From assembly GCF_029626265.1 (NCBI RefSeq), contig NZ_JARUBN010000001.1:8311001-8375000 (forward strand): a stretch of DNA of 64,000 nucleotides. Reading direction: 5' to 3'. The translations under genes and the position numbers were made by a program. The notes beneath the pieces were generated by a model. The model saw only the letters and a program-made list of their open reading frames with translations. It did not search any database and was not told the DNA's origin. This document shows, in pieces, positions 51,576-59,357 of the stretch. This DNA is from Micromonospora sp. WMMD1102 (lineage in GTDB: Bacteria; Actinomycetota; Actinomycetes; Mycobacteriales; Micromonosporaceae). Positions within the stretch are counted from its first letter, which is position 1. Every line of letters begins with the position of its first letter.

Positions 51576-52943
51576 CAGGGCTATTGCGTGTTTGGTCGAG
51601 TGGCCGTTGAACTGGGGATTCCCGGGGTGGGCGGACCCTTGCGGGGTTGAGGAAGGCGGGTGAGGCCTGTAGGTGATCATGGAGTTCTCGACGCTCCCGG
51701 ACACCTTGAGGACCTCACCCGCGATGTCAGCATGCCCGATTCAGGTACTGTCCGCAGTTCGCACCCCCACCGACTCGCCACCGCGCCTTGTCACCGAGGG
51801 TGAAGAAGCTGGGCTCCAGCACTCGTTGGCCACCATCGCGGACCCCCGGTCCCCGCGTGGGGCGCGTTACCCGCTCGTCGGGCTACTGACCGTCGCGGTG
51901 TGCGCCGTGACCGCCGGCGCATCATCGTTCGCGGCCATCGCGGACTGGCTGCACGACCTCGATGACCTCGCCAGGGCCCGGCTCGGGTTCATCCGCGCCG
52001 TCCCGGCCGCGACCACGATCTGGCGGCTGCTGACCAGGTTGGACGCTGACCTGCTGGCCACCGTGCTCGCCGACTGGCTGCGTACCCGCGTCCCGCCTCC
52101 GGTCACGCCCCGACCTCGGCGGTACCGGATCGTCATCGCCATCGACGGCAAGACCATGCGCGGCGCCCGCCGCGCCGATGGCAGCCGGGTCCACCTGCTG
52201 TCCGCGCTGGACACCAGCACCGGCATCGTGCTCGCTCAGGTCACCGTGGCCGCGAAAAGCAACGAAATCCCCGCGTTCACCCCACTGCTGGACGCGGTCG
52301 AACAGGTTCTGGGTAGCCTGGACGGCCTCATCTTCGTGGCCGACGCCCTCCATACACAGACCAGCCACGCGACCGAGGTCGCCGCTCGCGGCGCCGACCT
52401 GCTCATCCCGGTCAAAGGTAACCAGCCGACCGTGTTTGCCCAGCTCAAGGCCTTGCCCTGGGCCCAGGTCCCGGTGGGTGACCGACGCCGCGAAACCGGT
52501 CACGGCCGGCGGGAGACCCGCACGGTCAAGGCGCTCACCGTAGCCACCCCCGGCGGTCTGCTGTTCCCTCACGCCGAGCAGGCCGTCCGGATCACCCGCA
52601 CCCGCACCCTCAAGGGCAAGACCACCAGGGAAACCGCCTACTACACCATCTCCCTCCCCGCCGAGCACGCCCAACCCGCGGACCTGCAGTCCTGGGCCCG
52701 AAACGAGTGGCTGATCGAGAATCAGGTCCATCATGTCCGCGACGTCACGTTCCGTGAAGACCTCCACCAAGCCAGAACCGGCACCGGCCCCGCAATCATG
52801 GCGACGCTACGTAACACCGCGGCCAGTTACCACCGCACCAACGGCGATACCAACATCGCCCGCGCCACCAGACGCGCCGACCGTCGCCCGCACGACCTCA
52901 TCACTGCAATGACCAGCAGCTACCCCAGAACGCAATGACCCTG
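51576..52943 (+). mobile_element. ISAs1-family insertion sequence, complete
   Basis: Length 1368 bases. The ends CAGGGCTATTGCG and CGCAATGACCCTG are imperfect inverted repeats. A perfect 10-base target duplication, AGGGTGCGGG, flanks it (51566-51575 and 52944-52953), which fits the 8-10 bases made by ISAs1 elements. One transposase fills it. It interrupts the TPR gene and is probably recent. Confidence 0.93.
51679..52938 (+). CDS. ISAs1-family transposase
   Basis: A transposase of about 420 residues with the N-terminal DDE_Tnp_1_assoc part (LATIADPRSPRGARYPLVGLL) and the catalytic core. Asp in VIAIDGKTMRGAR and FVADALHTQ, and Glu in RNEWLIENQVHHVRDVTF, form the DDE set. IDGKTMRG and YYTISL are typical of the ISAs1 family. 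The stop lies 5 bases before the right end of the element. It appears intact. Confidence 0.93.
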   Translation: MEFSTLPDTLRTSPAMSACPIQVLSAVRTPTDSPPRLVTEGEEAGLQHSLATIADPRSPRGARYPLVGLLTVAVCAVTAGASSFAAIADWLHDLDDLARARLGFIRAVPAATTIWRLLTRLDADLLATVLADWLRTRVPPPVTPRPRRYRIVIAIDGKTMRGARRADGSRVHLLSALDTSTGIVLAQVTVAAKSNEIPAFTPLLDAVEQVLGSLDGLIFVADALHTQTSHATEVAARGADLLIPVKGNQPTVFAQLKALPWAQVPVGDRRRETGHGRRETRTVKALTVATPGGLLFPHAEQAVRITRTRTLKGKTTRETAYYTISLPAEHAQPADLQSWARNEWLIENQVHHVRDVTFREDLHQARTGTGPAIMATLRNTAASYHRTNGDTNIARATRRADRRPHDLITAMTSSYPRTQ

Positions 52944-53139
52944 AGGGTGCGGGACGTGCCGACGTCCTCCGGCTCGGCATGCCGGTCCGCGACGCGCGCG
53001 GTGTGCAGCGCTGCCTCGTAGAAGCCCACCGCCAGGTAGTGCTCGGCCGCGCCGGTGAAGGTACGGACGACCAGTTCTCCCGGTGCGGTGCTGCGTTCCA
53101 GATGGTGTACAGCGGTTGAAAGTCTGGGGTCTGTTTCGG

Positions 53140-53730
53140 TCATGGCGGTTCTGGTTCGAGGCTGAGTCCGGTCTGGGCGAGGAAGCCGGGGATCAGGTCG
53201 GGTCGGTACTGGATGCGTTTGAGTCGGTTGCGGATGATCGCGGCGAGGTGGTTTACGTCGTCGACGGCGAGGTTGCCGAGGCTGGGCTTCATCGTTGACC
53301 ACAGGCCCTCGACGGGGTTGAGGTCAGGTGCGTACGCGGGTAGCTGGACCACGGTCAGCCACCGGTGGCGGGCGGCGATGAGTTGACGCGTCGCGGTGCT
53401 GGTGTGGGTGTTGACTCCGTCCCAGATCAGGATGATCGGGGCGTGGAGCCGGTGGTGCGCGGCGGTGACCAGGGTGGCGTAGTCGTCCTCGGACAGGCTG
53501 CGGCGCTCGCCCCTACGGTTGCGGTGAACGCGCAGGCGGTAGAAGACGTGGCCGCGTTGGCCGGGCTTGTAGGCGATCAGCCCGGCGATCGAGACCCGGC
53601 CCGAGCCCTTGCCCGACACCCGCACGACGGGAGTGTGGCCCTTGCGGGCCCAGGTCCGGGACTTGGGCGGGCGGAGGGTCTGTCCGGCCTCGTCTTCGAA
53701 GACGATCCACGCTCCGGTCGCCGCCGCTAG
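53140..53730 (-). CDS. IS630 transposase OrfB (DDE catalytic part)
   Basis: The frame is open from about 53730, overlapping the OrfA stop, and reads LAAATGAWIVFEDEAGQTLRP by parts: catalytic Asp in VFEDEAGQ, second in LIWDGVNTH, Glu in NPVEGLWS. A -1 ribosomal frameshift near the OrfA stop would fuse both halves, as in other IS630 elements. The first ATG/GTG-type start inside it is at 53625, after the first catalytic residue, so fusion is needed for activity. Confidence 0.82.
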   Translation of the reverse strand, partial: LAAATGAWIVFEDEAGQTLRPPKSRTWARKGHTPVVRVSGKGSGRVSIAGLIAYKPGQRGHVFYRLRVHRNRRGERRSLSEDDYATLVTAAHHRLHAPIILIWDGVNTHTSTATRQLIAARHRWLTVVQLPAYAPDLNPVEGLWSTMKPSLGNLAVDDVNHLAAIIRNRLKRIQYRPDLIPGFLAQTGLSLEPEPP

Positions 53731-54254
53731 CCTCGTACCTTGGCCCAGGTGGTGGCCCGCCAGGCGGCGATCGCGTCCTCATCACGCTGCACGGCCCGGT
53801 GTTTGGGTACCTGAGGGGTGTAGCCCATGCGGTGTAGCAGGTAGGACATGCCGCGCAGGGTGTAGGAGACGTGGAACAGTCGGCCGATCAGGGTGGCGAC
53901 CCGGGCCAGGGTCCACCGTTGGTCCTCGGTCCAGCCGTGTGCGGCCGGTCCGAGGTCCAACTCGGCCCGTAGCCGCAGTAGCTGGTCAGGTGAGAGTCGG
54001 GAGACGTTCCCACCCGGGCCGGTCGAGGCCAGGGCGGTCATCCCACCCGCACGCCAGCGGCGCCGCCACTGGTAGACCGACTTCGTCGACACTCGCAACC
54101 TGGCCGCGACCTGGGTCGCTGGCACATCGACGGCGAACATCCTCGCGGCCTGCATCCGTACCTGTTCCCGCTTGGCCCGTCCGGCTGCGGACAGACCACC
54201 ACTATCGGCGTACCTCACACCCCAGGTATAGATCGACGCCGGCCATACGTCCAT
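53727..54254 (-). CDS. IS630 transposase OrfA (helix-turn-helix part)
   Basis: 175 residues. A helix-turn-helix, VAARLRVSTKSVYQWRRRW, and a winged segment DQRWTLARVATLIGRLFHVSY with the RMGYTPQVPKHRA linker. The same 175 residues occur unchanged in copy 2 at 56697-57224. It ends with a TAG at 53727; the catalytic half follows in the -1 frame. Confidence 0.9.
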   Translation of the reverse strand: MDVWPASIYTWGVRYADSGGLSAAGRAKREQVRMQAARMFAVDVPATQVAARLRVSTKSVYQWRRRWRAGGMTALASTGPGGNVSRLSPDQLLRLRAELDLGPAAHGWTEDQRWTLARVATLIGRLFHVSYTLRGMSYLLHRMGYTPQVPKHRAVQRDEDAIAAWRATTWAKVRG

Positions 54255-54263
54255 AGTGGTTGA

Positions 54264-55181
54264 TCACACCCCGGCCATCCAAAGCAGACCCCAACCATTC
54301 AACCGCTGTAGCACCCGGTTGATCTGCCGGTTCCCGGCTCGGGAAAGTCGGTGGCGGACCTGCTCTCCGGAGGACGCGTCGATGGGGGCGGTGCCGTTCC
54401 AGGAGGCGAAGTGGGCCCGGTCCGGGAATCGGGTGATGTCACTGACCTCGACCAGTAGCCGGGCCGCCCCGGACGGTCCGATGCCGTGCAGGTCCATCAA
54501 CGTGGTCCCGGTGGAGGCCACAAGCTCTTTCAGTTCCTTGTCGGCTTCCTTGGAGCGCCGGTAGACCCGTTCGAGGTCACCGATAAGCTCCGCGGCGACC
54601 CGCCGTCGGGCCTTGCCGACCGTGTCTCGGGGCCGGACCGTGGCCAGCAACGCTTTGGCTTGGGCGGCGGACAGGCTCTTCTTCGCCCCACCCGGAATCA
54701 GTTCCAGTAACAGTTGGTGCAGCTGGGACACCATCCGGGTGTGGTCCTCGCCCAAAGAGCGGCGCCGGTCGACCAGGATCCGCAGCAGGGCAAGCTGCTC
54801 GTCGTTGACCACCGGCCGCAGGCCGGCCATGCGGGTGCCGACAAGCGCGATGGAGTGCGCGTCGGTGGCGTCGGTCTTGCGACCCTGGCCGGTGGCGAAC
54901 ACCCGCGCCCTGGCCGACAACTTCGGCGGCACGTCGACGACCTGCTCACCGTCGGCCAACAACCGGTTGGCGATGTGCCGTCCGATGCCCTGACAGCCCT
55001 CGATCGCCCAGACCCGGCTCGCCCACTGGCTGGCGTACTTCCTCATCGCCGCGTAGCCAGCTCGGTCGGTGTCGAACCGGCCGCCGCCGACGACGGTCTC
55101 GTCGCAGGCCATGACCTCGATCGTGGCAGAGCGCTTGTGCGGGTCCATCCCGATGACCACACGATCCGACGTGACCTTCAA
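54264..55181 (-). pseudogene. IS110-family transposase, C-terminally truncated
   Basis: DEDD recombinase domain visible: IGMDPHKRSATIEVM (D), WAIEGCQGIG (E) and GRKTDATDAHSIAL (D, D), then the Transposase_20 domain with LHGIGPSGAARLL and RHRLSRAGNRQINRVL. At this last residue (54309-54311) the IS630 end takes over, adding 15 foreign residues to a stop at 54264. Full members continue about 50 residues more. A TTG at 55181 is the likely start, placed 5 bases after a GGAGG. Catalytic domain intact but the serine-containing C-terminal end is lost. Confidence 0.85.
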
Positions 55182-55482
55182 CGCGTCCTCCGATGCTCGA
55201 TCCACCTGGTTGTCGAGCCGGGAGGGCAACGCTACTTCGAGCCGAGCAAACCCCTCTTGAGCCTCTCCCCGCCCTGGGGCGACACCCGGGCCGCGCAGGC
55301 CAGATGAGAGCCACACGACCAGCGTGGACAGCCGAATTGAGAGCGACGGCCCGGGCGCCTAGACCGAAGCCTGGCCGGGCCACGGTCACAGGTCAATGAA
55401 ACAAGTAGCCGAATACAGTGCGCGCGATCTTGCCGCGATCAACGTCTGCAGCAGGCGGCCAGGCAGCGGCGAGATCGCTGGC
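55182..55482 (-). other. Upstream region of truncated IS110, possible bridge RNA location
   Basis: About 300 bases without a convincing gene. In the IS110 group the guide (bridge) RNA is encoded in the non-coding end upstream of the transposase, which here is this region. I cannot define its ends or loops by eye. The right boundary of the element is somewhere before the next gene. Confidence 0.35.
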
Positions 55483-56481
55483 ATGGAGTCGCATCGGACG
55501 GTCGATGCCAGGGCGGTACTCTCTGGTGTTGTGGCCGACTCGCCCCCGCCGGCATGGGTTGATGACCTCTTCCCGTTTCCTACCCCGCGCGCGTTCTGCA
55601 CGCTGGTGGACATCGCCTGGCAGGCCGCCTGTACTTCCTTTAAAGAGTCGGGAACCTATGCCTACGGCCTGCTGGAGACCCACTACGACTTCATGTTCGA
55701 CCTGGCCATGATTCCTCGCCCGCCCAATGGCTGGGAGTGTGACCCGGAATTTGACGTTGAGACCCGAAAGCCGTCATTACCGTTGTTCGCCACGCCGGAG
55801 TTCGTGTCCTTCGGCGCGCTGGGCGACGGCGGGCATATCGGGTGGCTGGTGCCCGCGCCGGAACTCGGGCGGCGAGACCATCCGGTTGCCCTGGCCAGCG
55901 GTCATGACTTCGGCGTCACCTTCATCGGTGCGGACACCCGTGCCGGTCTGGAATTCATGCTGTCACGCGCGTTGCGGTGGTTCCGCGAGGACCCGGAGCC
56001 GGCGTTGGCCGACTCGCGTGCCCAGGATCGGCAACTCATCGACCGGCTGGCCGCCGAACTCGGTGTACACCCGGACCCGGATCGAAAGTATGCGGGATCA
56101 TCGTGGAAATACGGATGGGTAGTCGAACGGGACAGAAAGTTTCAACTCGAGTTCGACGTGCCTGAGGGGTGGCGGCACGATATCGGCGAGGACGGCATCG
56201 GGGTGCTCGCCCCAGCCGCCGCATACGCCGACTGGTCGCCGGTGGTCGCGGACGTCCGTTTGCGGAATGAGCCGCTGCAGCCAGTGCTGTCCGCCGCCGC
56301 ACGCGCGCTTGATGCCGGACATCCTGCGACTGCGTTACTCGGGCTCAAGGATACGTTCGTCAACGCGCCGAGTTGCTACTTTGGTGACCTCAAGCCACTC
56401 TGGGCGCGAGCGTACCAAGATCTCGGCCGGCCCGAATTCGCGGAACGCCTCGACCTCATGACAGGCACCTACCACCCCTGA
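55483..56481 (+). CDS. Unrecognised protein between insertion sequences
   Basis: 332 residues from ATG 55483 (an in-frame ATG at 55396 adds 29 poorly folded-looking residues). Acidic, Trp/Tyr-rich and soluble, no signal peptide. Segments such as FVSFGALGDGGHIGWLVPAPEL and HDFGVTFIGADTRAGLEFML recall SUKH-like or knot-binding immunity proteins, but I cannot assign a family. The C-terminal part has helical repeats (ALDAGHPATALLGLKD, LWARAYQDLGRPEFAERL). GC content is slightly lower than the backbone genes. It stops where the IS5 scrap begins, so it may be cargo. Confidence 0.55.
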   Translation: MESHRTVDARAVLSGVVADSPPPAWVDDLFPFPTPRAFCTLVDIAWQAACTSFKESGTYAYGLLETHYDFMFDLAMIPRPPNGWECDPEFDVETRKPSLPLFATPEFVSFGALGDGGHIGWLVPAPELGRRDHPVALASGHDFGVTFIGADTRAGLEFMLSRALRWFREDPEPALADSRAQDRQLIDRLAAELGVHPDPDRKYAGSSWKYGWVVERDRKFQLEFDVPEGWRHDIGEDGIGVLAPAAAYADWSPVVADVRLRNEPLQPVLSAAARALDAGHPATALLGLKDTFVNAPSCYFGDLKPLWARAYQDLGRPEFAERLDLMTGTYHP

Positions 56482-56640
56482 TTCACTCGTCCCGACGGCT
56501 GCGGATCGTAGCAGGTCGAACAAGAGTTGTCGGCGATCGCCTCGTAGGAACAGCCGAACCGCAGCCCTTGAATCAGCTTGTCGAACACGATCCGGTCATC
56601 GACCCACCGCCGGTGAAAGCTAACCGGCGGCTCGGCCAGA
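56482..56640 (-). pseudogene. IS5-family transposase N-terminal fragment
   Basis: The minus strand reads LAEPPVSFHRRWVDDRIVF and LIQGLRFGCSYEAIAD, the start of an IS5-group transposase. A shifted frame then reads TIRSRRDE with the Trp codon turned into a stop. The fragment is cut at 56640 by IS630 copy 2. Clearly non-functional. Confidence 0.75.
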
Positions 56641-56642
56641 TA

Positions 56643-57248
56643 CAGCGGTTGAATGGTTGGGGTCTGCTTTGGATGGCCGGGGTGTGATCAACCACTATGG
56701 ACGTATGGCCGGCGTCGATCTATACCTGGGGTGTGAGGTACGCCGATAGTGGTGGTCTGTCCGCAGCCGGACGGGCCAAGCGGGAACAGGTACGGATGCA
56801 GGCCGCGAGGATGTTCGCCGTCGATGTGCCAGCGACCCAGGTCGCGGCCAGGTTGCGGGTGTCGACGAAGTCGGTCTACCAGTGGCGGCGCCGCTGGCGT
56901 GCGGGTGGGATGACCGCCCTGGCCTCGACCGGCCCGGGTGGGAACGTCTCCCGACTCTCACCTGACCAGCTACTGCGGCTACGGGCCGAGTTGGACCTCG
57001 GACCGGCCGCACACGGCTGGACCGAGGACCAACGGTGGACCCTGGCCCGGGTCGCCACCCTGATCGGCCGACTGTTCCACGTCTCCTACACCCTGCGCGG
57101 CATGTCCTACCTGCTACACCGCATGGGCTACACCCCTCAGGTACCCAAACACCGGGCCGTGCAGCGTGATGAGGACGCGATCGCCGCCTGGCGGGCCACC
57201 ACCTGGGCCAAGGTACGAGGCTAGCGGCGGCGACCGGAGCGTGGATCG
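56643..57248 (+). mobile_element. IS630-family element, copy 2, 3' truncated
   Basis: Its left end CAGCGGTTGAATGG with TA at 56641-56642 is identical to one end of copy 1, in opposite orientation. Identity with copy 1 stops abruptly after 57248, so only the first ~606 bases remain. It interrupts the IS5 fragment. Confidence 0.9.
56697..57224 (+). CDS. IS630 OrfA, second copy, without catalytic half
   Basis: 175 residues identical to OrfA of copy 1 at 53727-54254. The -1 frame runs only as far as GAWI before the element ends, so no DDE domain can be made. It might still bind the element ends. Confidence 0.9.
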   Translation: MDVWPASIYTWGVRYADSGGLSAAGRAKREQVRMQAARMFAVDVPATQVAARLRVSTKSVYQWRRRWRAGGMTALASTGPGGNVSRLSPDQLLRLRAELDLGPAAHGWTEDQRWTLARVATLIGRLFHVSYTLRGMSYLLHRMGYTPQVPKHRAVQRDEDAIAAWRATTWAKVRG

Positions 57249-57478
57249 AACCGCCACCACGTCCGGCGGTCGGTGGCGGGCTGGGAGCTTGTCCGGGCAG
57301 GGCGGCGCGCCCGGTGTGAGTGGCTCGGACCAGGGGCTCGGCCAGGAGCATCCGTACCTGCGCGTTCCCGCGCCTGATCGGACACCTCAACTGGTCGTTC
57401 GACCTGTTCGACGTATTGCCGGCCGCCCTCGGCGGTGCGATTATCGATCGCCTGATCTCGCTACGGGGGCGATGCGGC

Positions 57479-58447
57479 ATGCTGGACGCACTTGGACTAT
57501 CTACAAGGGACGAAGCGGTGTACACCGCGATGCTGGCGCATCCGCAGCTGGGCATCGCCAGACTCGCCGAACACCTGTCGACCACCGACGACGATGTCCG
57601 GGCCGCGCTGGAGAATCTGGCCGATCTGGCTCTGGTCCGTACCGACCCGGCAGGTGGGCTCCGGGCGGCCCGGCCGCAGGCCGGACTCCTCCCGCTGCTG
57701 ATGAGGGCGGAGGCGGAGATCGTCGCGCGGCAGCACCAGATCGCGGCGACCAGGGACGCCATCACGTCGATCGCGACGACCTACCAGGCGGCTGACGCGC
57801 AGGAGGCCGTCAACCGCCTCGACGGCATCGAAGCCGTACGGGAGCGGTTGGCCGAGCTCGCCGGATCCGTGCGGTTCGAATGCGTGTCCTTCAGCCCGGG
57901 CGGCGCACAGTCGGACGCGACGATCTCGGCCGAGGCGCCGCTGAACCAGCAGGCGCTCGAACGCGGGGTGACCATTCGCAACCTGTACCTGGAGAGTTTC
58001 CGCAACGACTCGGCCACGCTCGCCCACGCCCGGGCGATGGCCGCGATCGGCAGCCAGAGCCGGACCGTTCCCGCGCTACCCATGCGGATGGTGATCGTCG
58101 ATCGGCGGCTCGCTCTCGTGCCGTCCGATCCGGACGACCCCTCGGCCGGGGCCCTGGAGATCGAGACACCCGCGCTCGTCCTCGCGCTGTACTCGCTGTT
58201 CGAGCAGATGTGGCATACCGCCACACCGTTCGGCGATGCTCCGGTCCCCGACCTCGACGGCATCACCGGGCAGGAACGCGAGTTGCTGCGGCTGTTGGGC
58301 GCGGGCCAGACCGACGAGGCCGTGGCGCGGACCCTGGCCCTCTCGGTGCGGAGCGTGCAGCGGATGATGGCATCCATCACGGACCGGCTGGAAGCGTCGA
58401 GTCGCTTCCAGGCCGGTGTCGAGTCCTGCCGGCGCGGTTGGGTCTGA
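57479..58447 (+). CDS. TrmB-like/LuxR-type transcription regulator
   Basis: A 322-residue regulator. The N-terminus resembles a TrmB-type winged helix (LGLSTRDEAVYTAMLAHPQ, ARLAEHLSTTDDDVRAALENL). The middle is a ligand-binding-like domain, and the C-terminal HTH is LuxR type (ITGQERELLRLLGAGQTDEAVARTLALSVRSVQRMM). This layout is common in actinobacterial regulators of secondary metabolism. ATG 57479 is preferred. It is next to the IS630 fragment, so upstream DNA has been replaced. Confidence 0.82.
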   Translation: MLDALGLSTRDEAVYTAMLAHPQLGIARLAEHLSTTDDDVRAALENLADLALVRTDPAGGLRAARPQAGLLPLLMRAEAEIVARQHQIAATRDAITSIATTYQAADAQEAVNRLDGIEAVRERLAELAGSVRFECVSFSPGGAQSDATISAEAPLNQQALERGVTIRNLYLESFRNDSATLAHARAMAAIGSQSRTVPALPMRMVIVDRRLALVPSDPDDPSAGALEIETPALVLALYSLFEQMWHTATPFGDAPVPDLDGITGQERELLRLLGAGQTDEAVARTLALSVRSVQRMMASITDRLEASSRFQAGVESCRRGWV

Positions 58448-58613
58448 CCCCGATCCCGACTACGGTGCGGGCGTGCGCGGTCACGGTCTCGGTCGGCAGT
58501 CGCGACCGCCCGGCGCGCTGCGACTTCTGGCGACAGCCCGGGTCGACCGGTGCGCAGTGCATCCGGTCATGAAATTTCCGGGGCGACCGGGCCCCGCGGT
58601 GTGTGCACCCGTG

Positions 58614-58638
58614 TCCGGGGCCCGGCGAGGGCCCCGGA
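58614..58638. terminator. Hairpin terminator between convergent genes
   Basis: A perfect 10-base stem, TCCGGGGCCC pairing with GGGCCCCGGA around a 5-base loop, stands 5 bases past the stop of the response regulator and 166 bases past the stop of the LuxR gene. It can serve both. Confidence 0.7.
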
Positions 58639-58642
58639 TTCG

Positions 58643-59326
58643 CTAGCCGCGCAGGTAGGCGAGGACCGCGAGGACCCGGCGATGCTGCTCCTCGTCCGGC
58701 GGCAGTCGCAGCTTGGTGAAGATGTTCCGGACGTGTTTCTCCACCGCGCCGTCGCTGACCACCAGCGCCCGGGCGATGGCGGTGTTCGAGCGACCCTCGG
58801 CCATCAGCCCGAGCACCTCCCGCTCCCGTGGGGTCAGCTCCCGCAGCGGGTCGTCCCGGCGGCGCCGGACGAGCAGCTGGCCGACCACCTCCGGGTCGAG
58901 CACGGTGCCGCCGGAGGCGACCCGGCGCAGCGCGTCGAGGAACTCGTCGATCGCCGCCACCCGGTCCTTGAGCAGGTAGCCGATGCCACCGCCCCCGGCA
59001 CCACCGCTGGGCTTGACGGTGGCGAGCAGGTCGTCGGCGTACGACACCTCGACGTACTGGGAAAGGACCAGGATCGGGGTACGCGGCACCCGCTGCCGGG
59101 CCTCCACCGCCGCCCGCAGCCCCTCGTCGGTGTGCGAGGGCGGCATCCGGACGTCCACGATCGAGACGTCCGGCCGGTGCGCGACGATGGCGTCGACGAG
59201 TGCCGTGCCGTCGCCGACCGCGGCCAGCACATCGTGTCCGTGCTCGGTCAGCAACCGGACCAGCCCCTCGCGGAGCAGGACGGCGTCGTCGGCGATAACT
59301 ACCCGCATGACGTCGTTGTCTACCAC
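58643..59326 (-). CDS. NarL/LuxR-type response regulator
   Basis: A 227-residue response regulator. Receiver: acidic pocket IADDAVLL, phosphoacceptor in SIVDVRMPP, conserved Lys in YLLKDRV. The HTH reads LTPREREVLGLMAEGRSNTAIARALVVS by parts with VEKHVRNIFTKL. A GAGAGG site before GTG 59326 supports this start; ATG 59308 is possible. Follows its kinase gene by 31 bases on the same strand. The pair probably controls cell-envelope or antibiotic stress genes. Confidence 0.93.
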   Translation of the reverse strand: MVDNDVMRVVIADDAVLLREGLVRLLTEHGHDVLAAVGDGTALVDAIVAHRPDVSIVDVRMPPSHTDEGLRAAVEARQRVPRTPILVLSQYVEVSYADDLLATVKPSGGAGGGGIGYLLKDRVAAIDEFLDALRRVASGGTVLDPEVVGQLLVRRRRDDPLRELTPREREVLGLMAEGRSNTAIARALVVSDGAVEKHVRNIFTKLRLPPDEEQHRRVLAVLAYLRG

Positions 59327-59357
59327 TGCCGGCCTCTCGGACGGGTGCCGGGGCGGC

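Larger units (their letters stand above)
50398..53107 (-). pseudogene. TPR-repeat gene split by ISAs1 and cut by IS630
   Basis: The 3' part (50398-51575) encodes at least nine TPR units, recurring about every 34 residues (ELHFKRGTSHHALGDHQAALTDY, AALKNRSSAWFAKGDLNSALRDA by parts). The 5' part lies at 52954-53107 and reads HHLERSTAPGELVVRTF to EDVGTSRTL. Removing the ISAs1 element and one copy of the 10-base target duplication joins GTSRTL to TAITVNALLLL in frame. The N-terminus is missing because the frame ends at the IS630 end at 53108. Its role is unknown; it may have been a regulator or carrier in a metabolic cluster. Confidence 0.85.
53110..54308 (-). mobile_element. IS630-family element, copy 1
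   Basis: 1199 bases with inverted ends CAGCGGTTGAA... and ...TTCAACCGCTG, and TA on both sides (53108-53109 and 54309-54310), the IS630 target. But the two flanks belong to different genes (TPR gene on one side, IS110 on the other), so the present flanks are the product of recombination rather than of one insertion. Confidence 0.85.
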
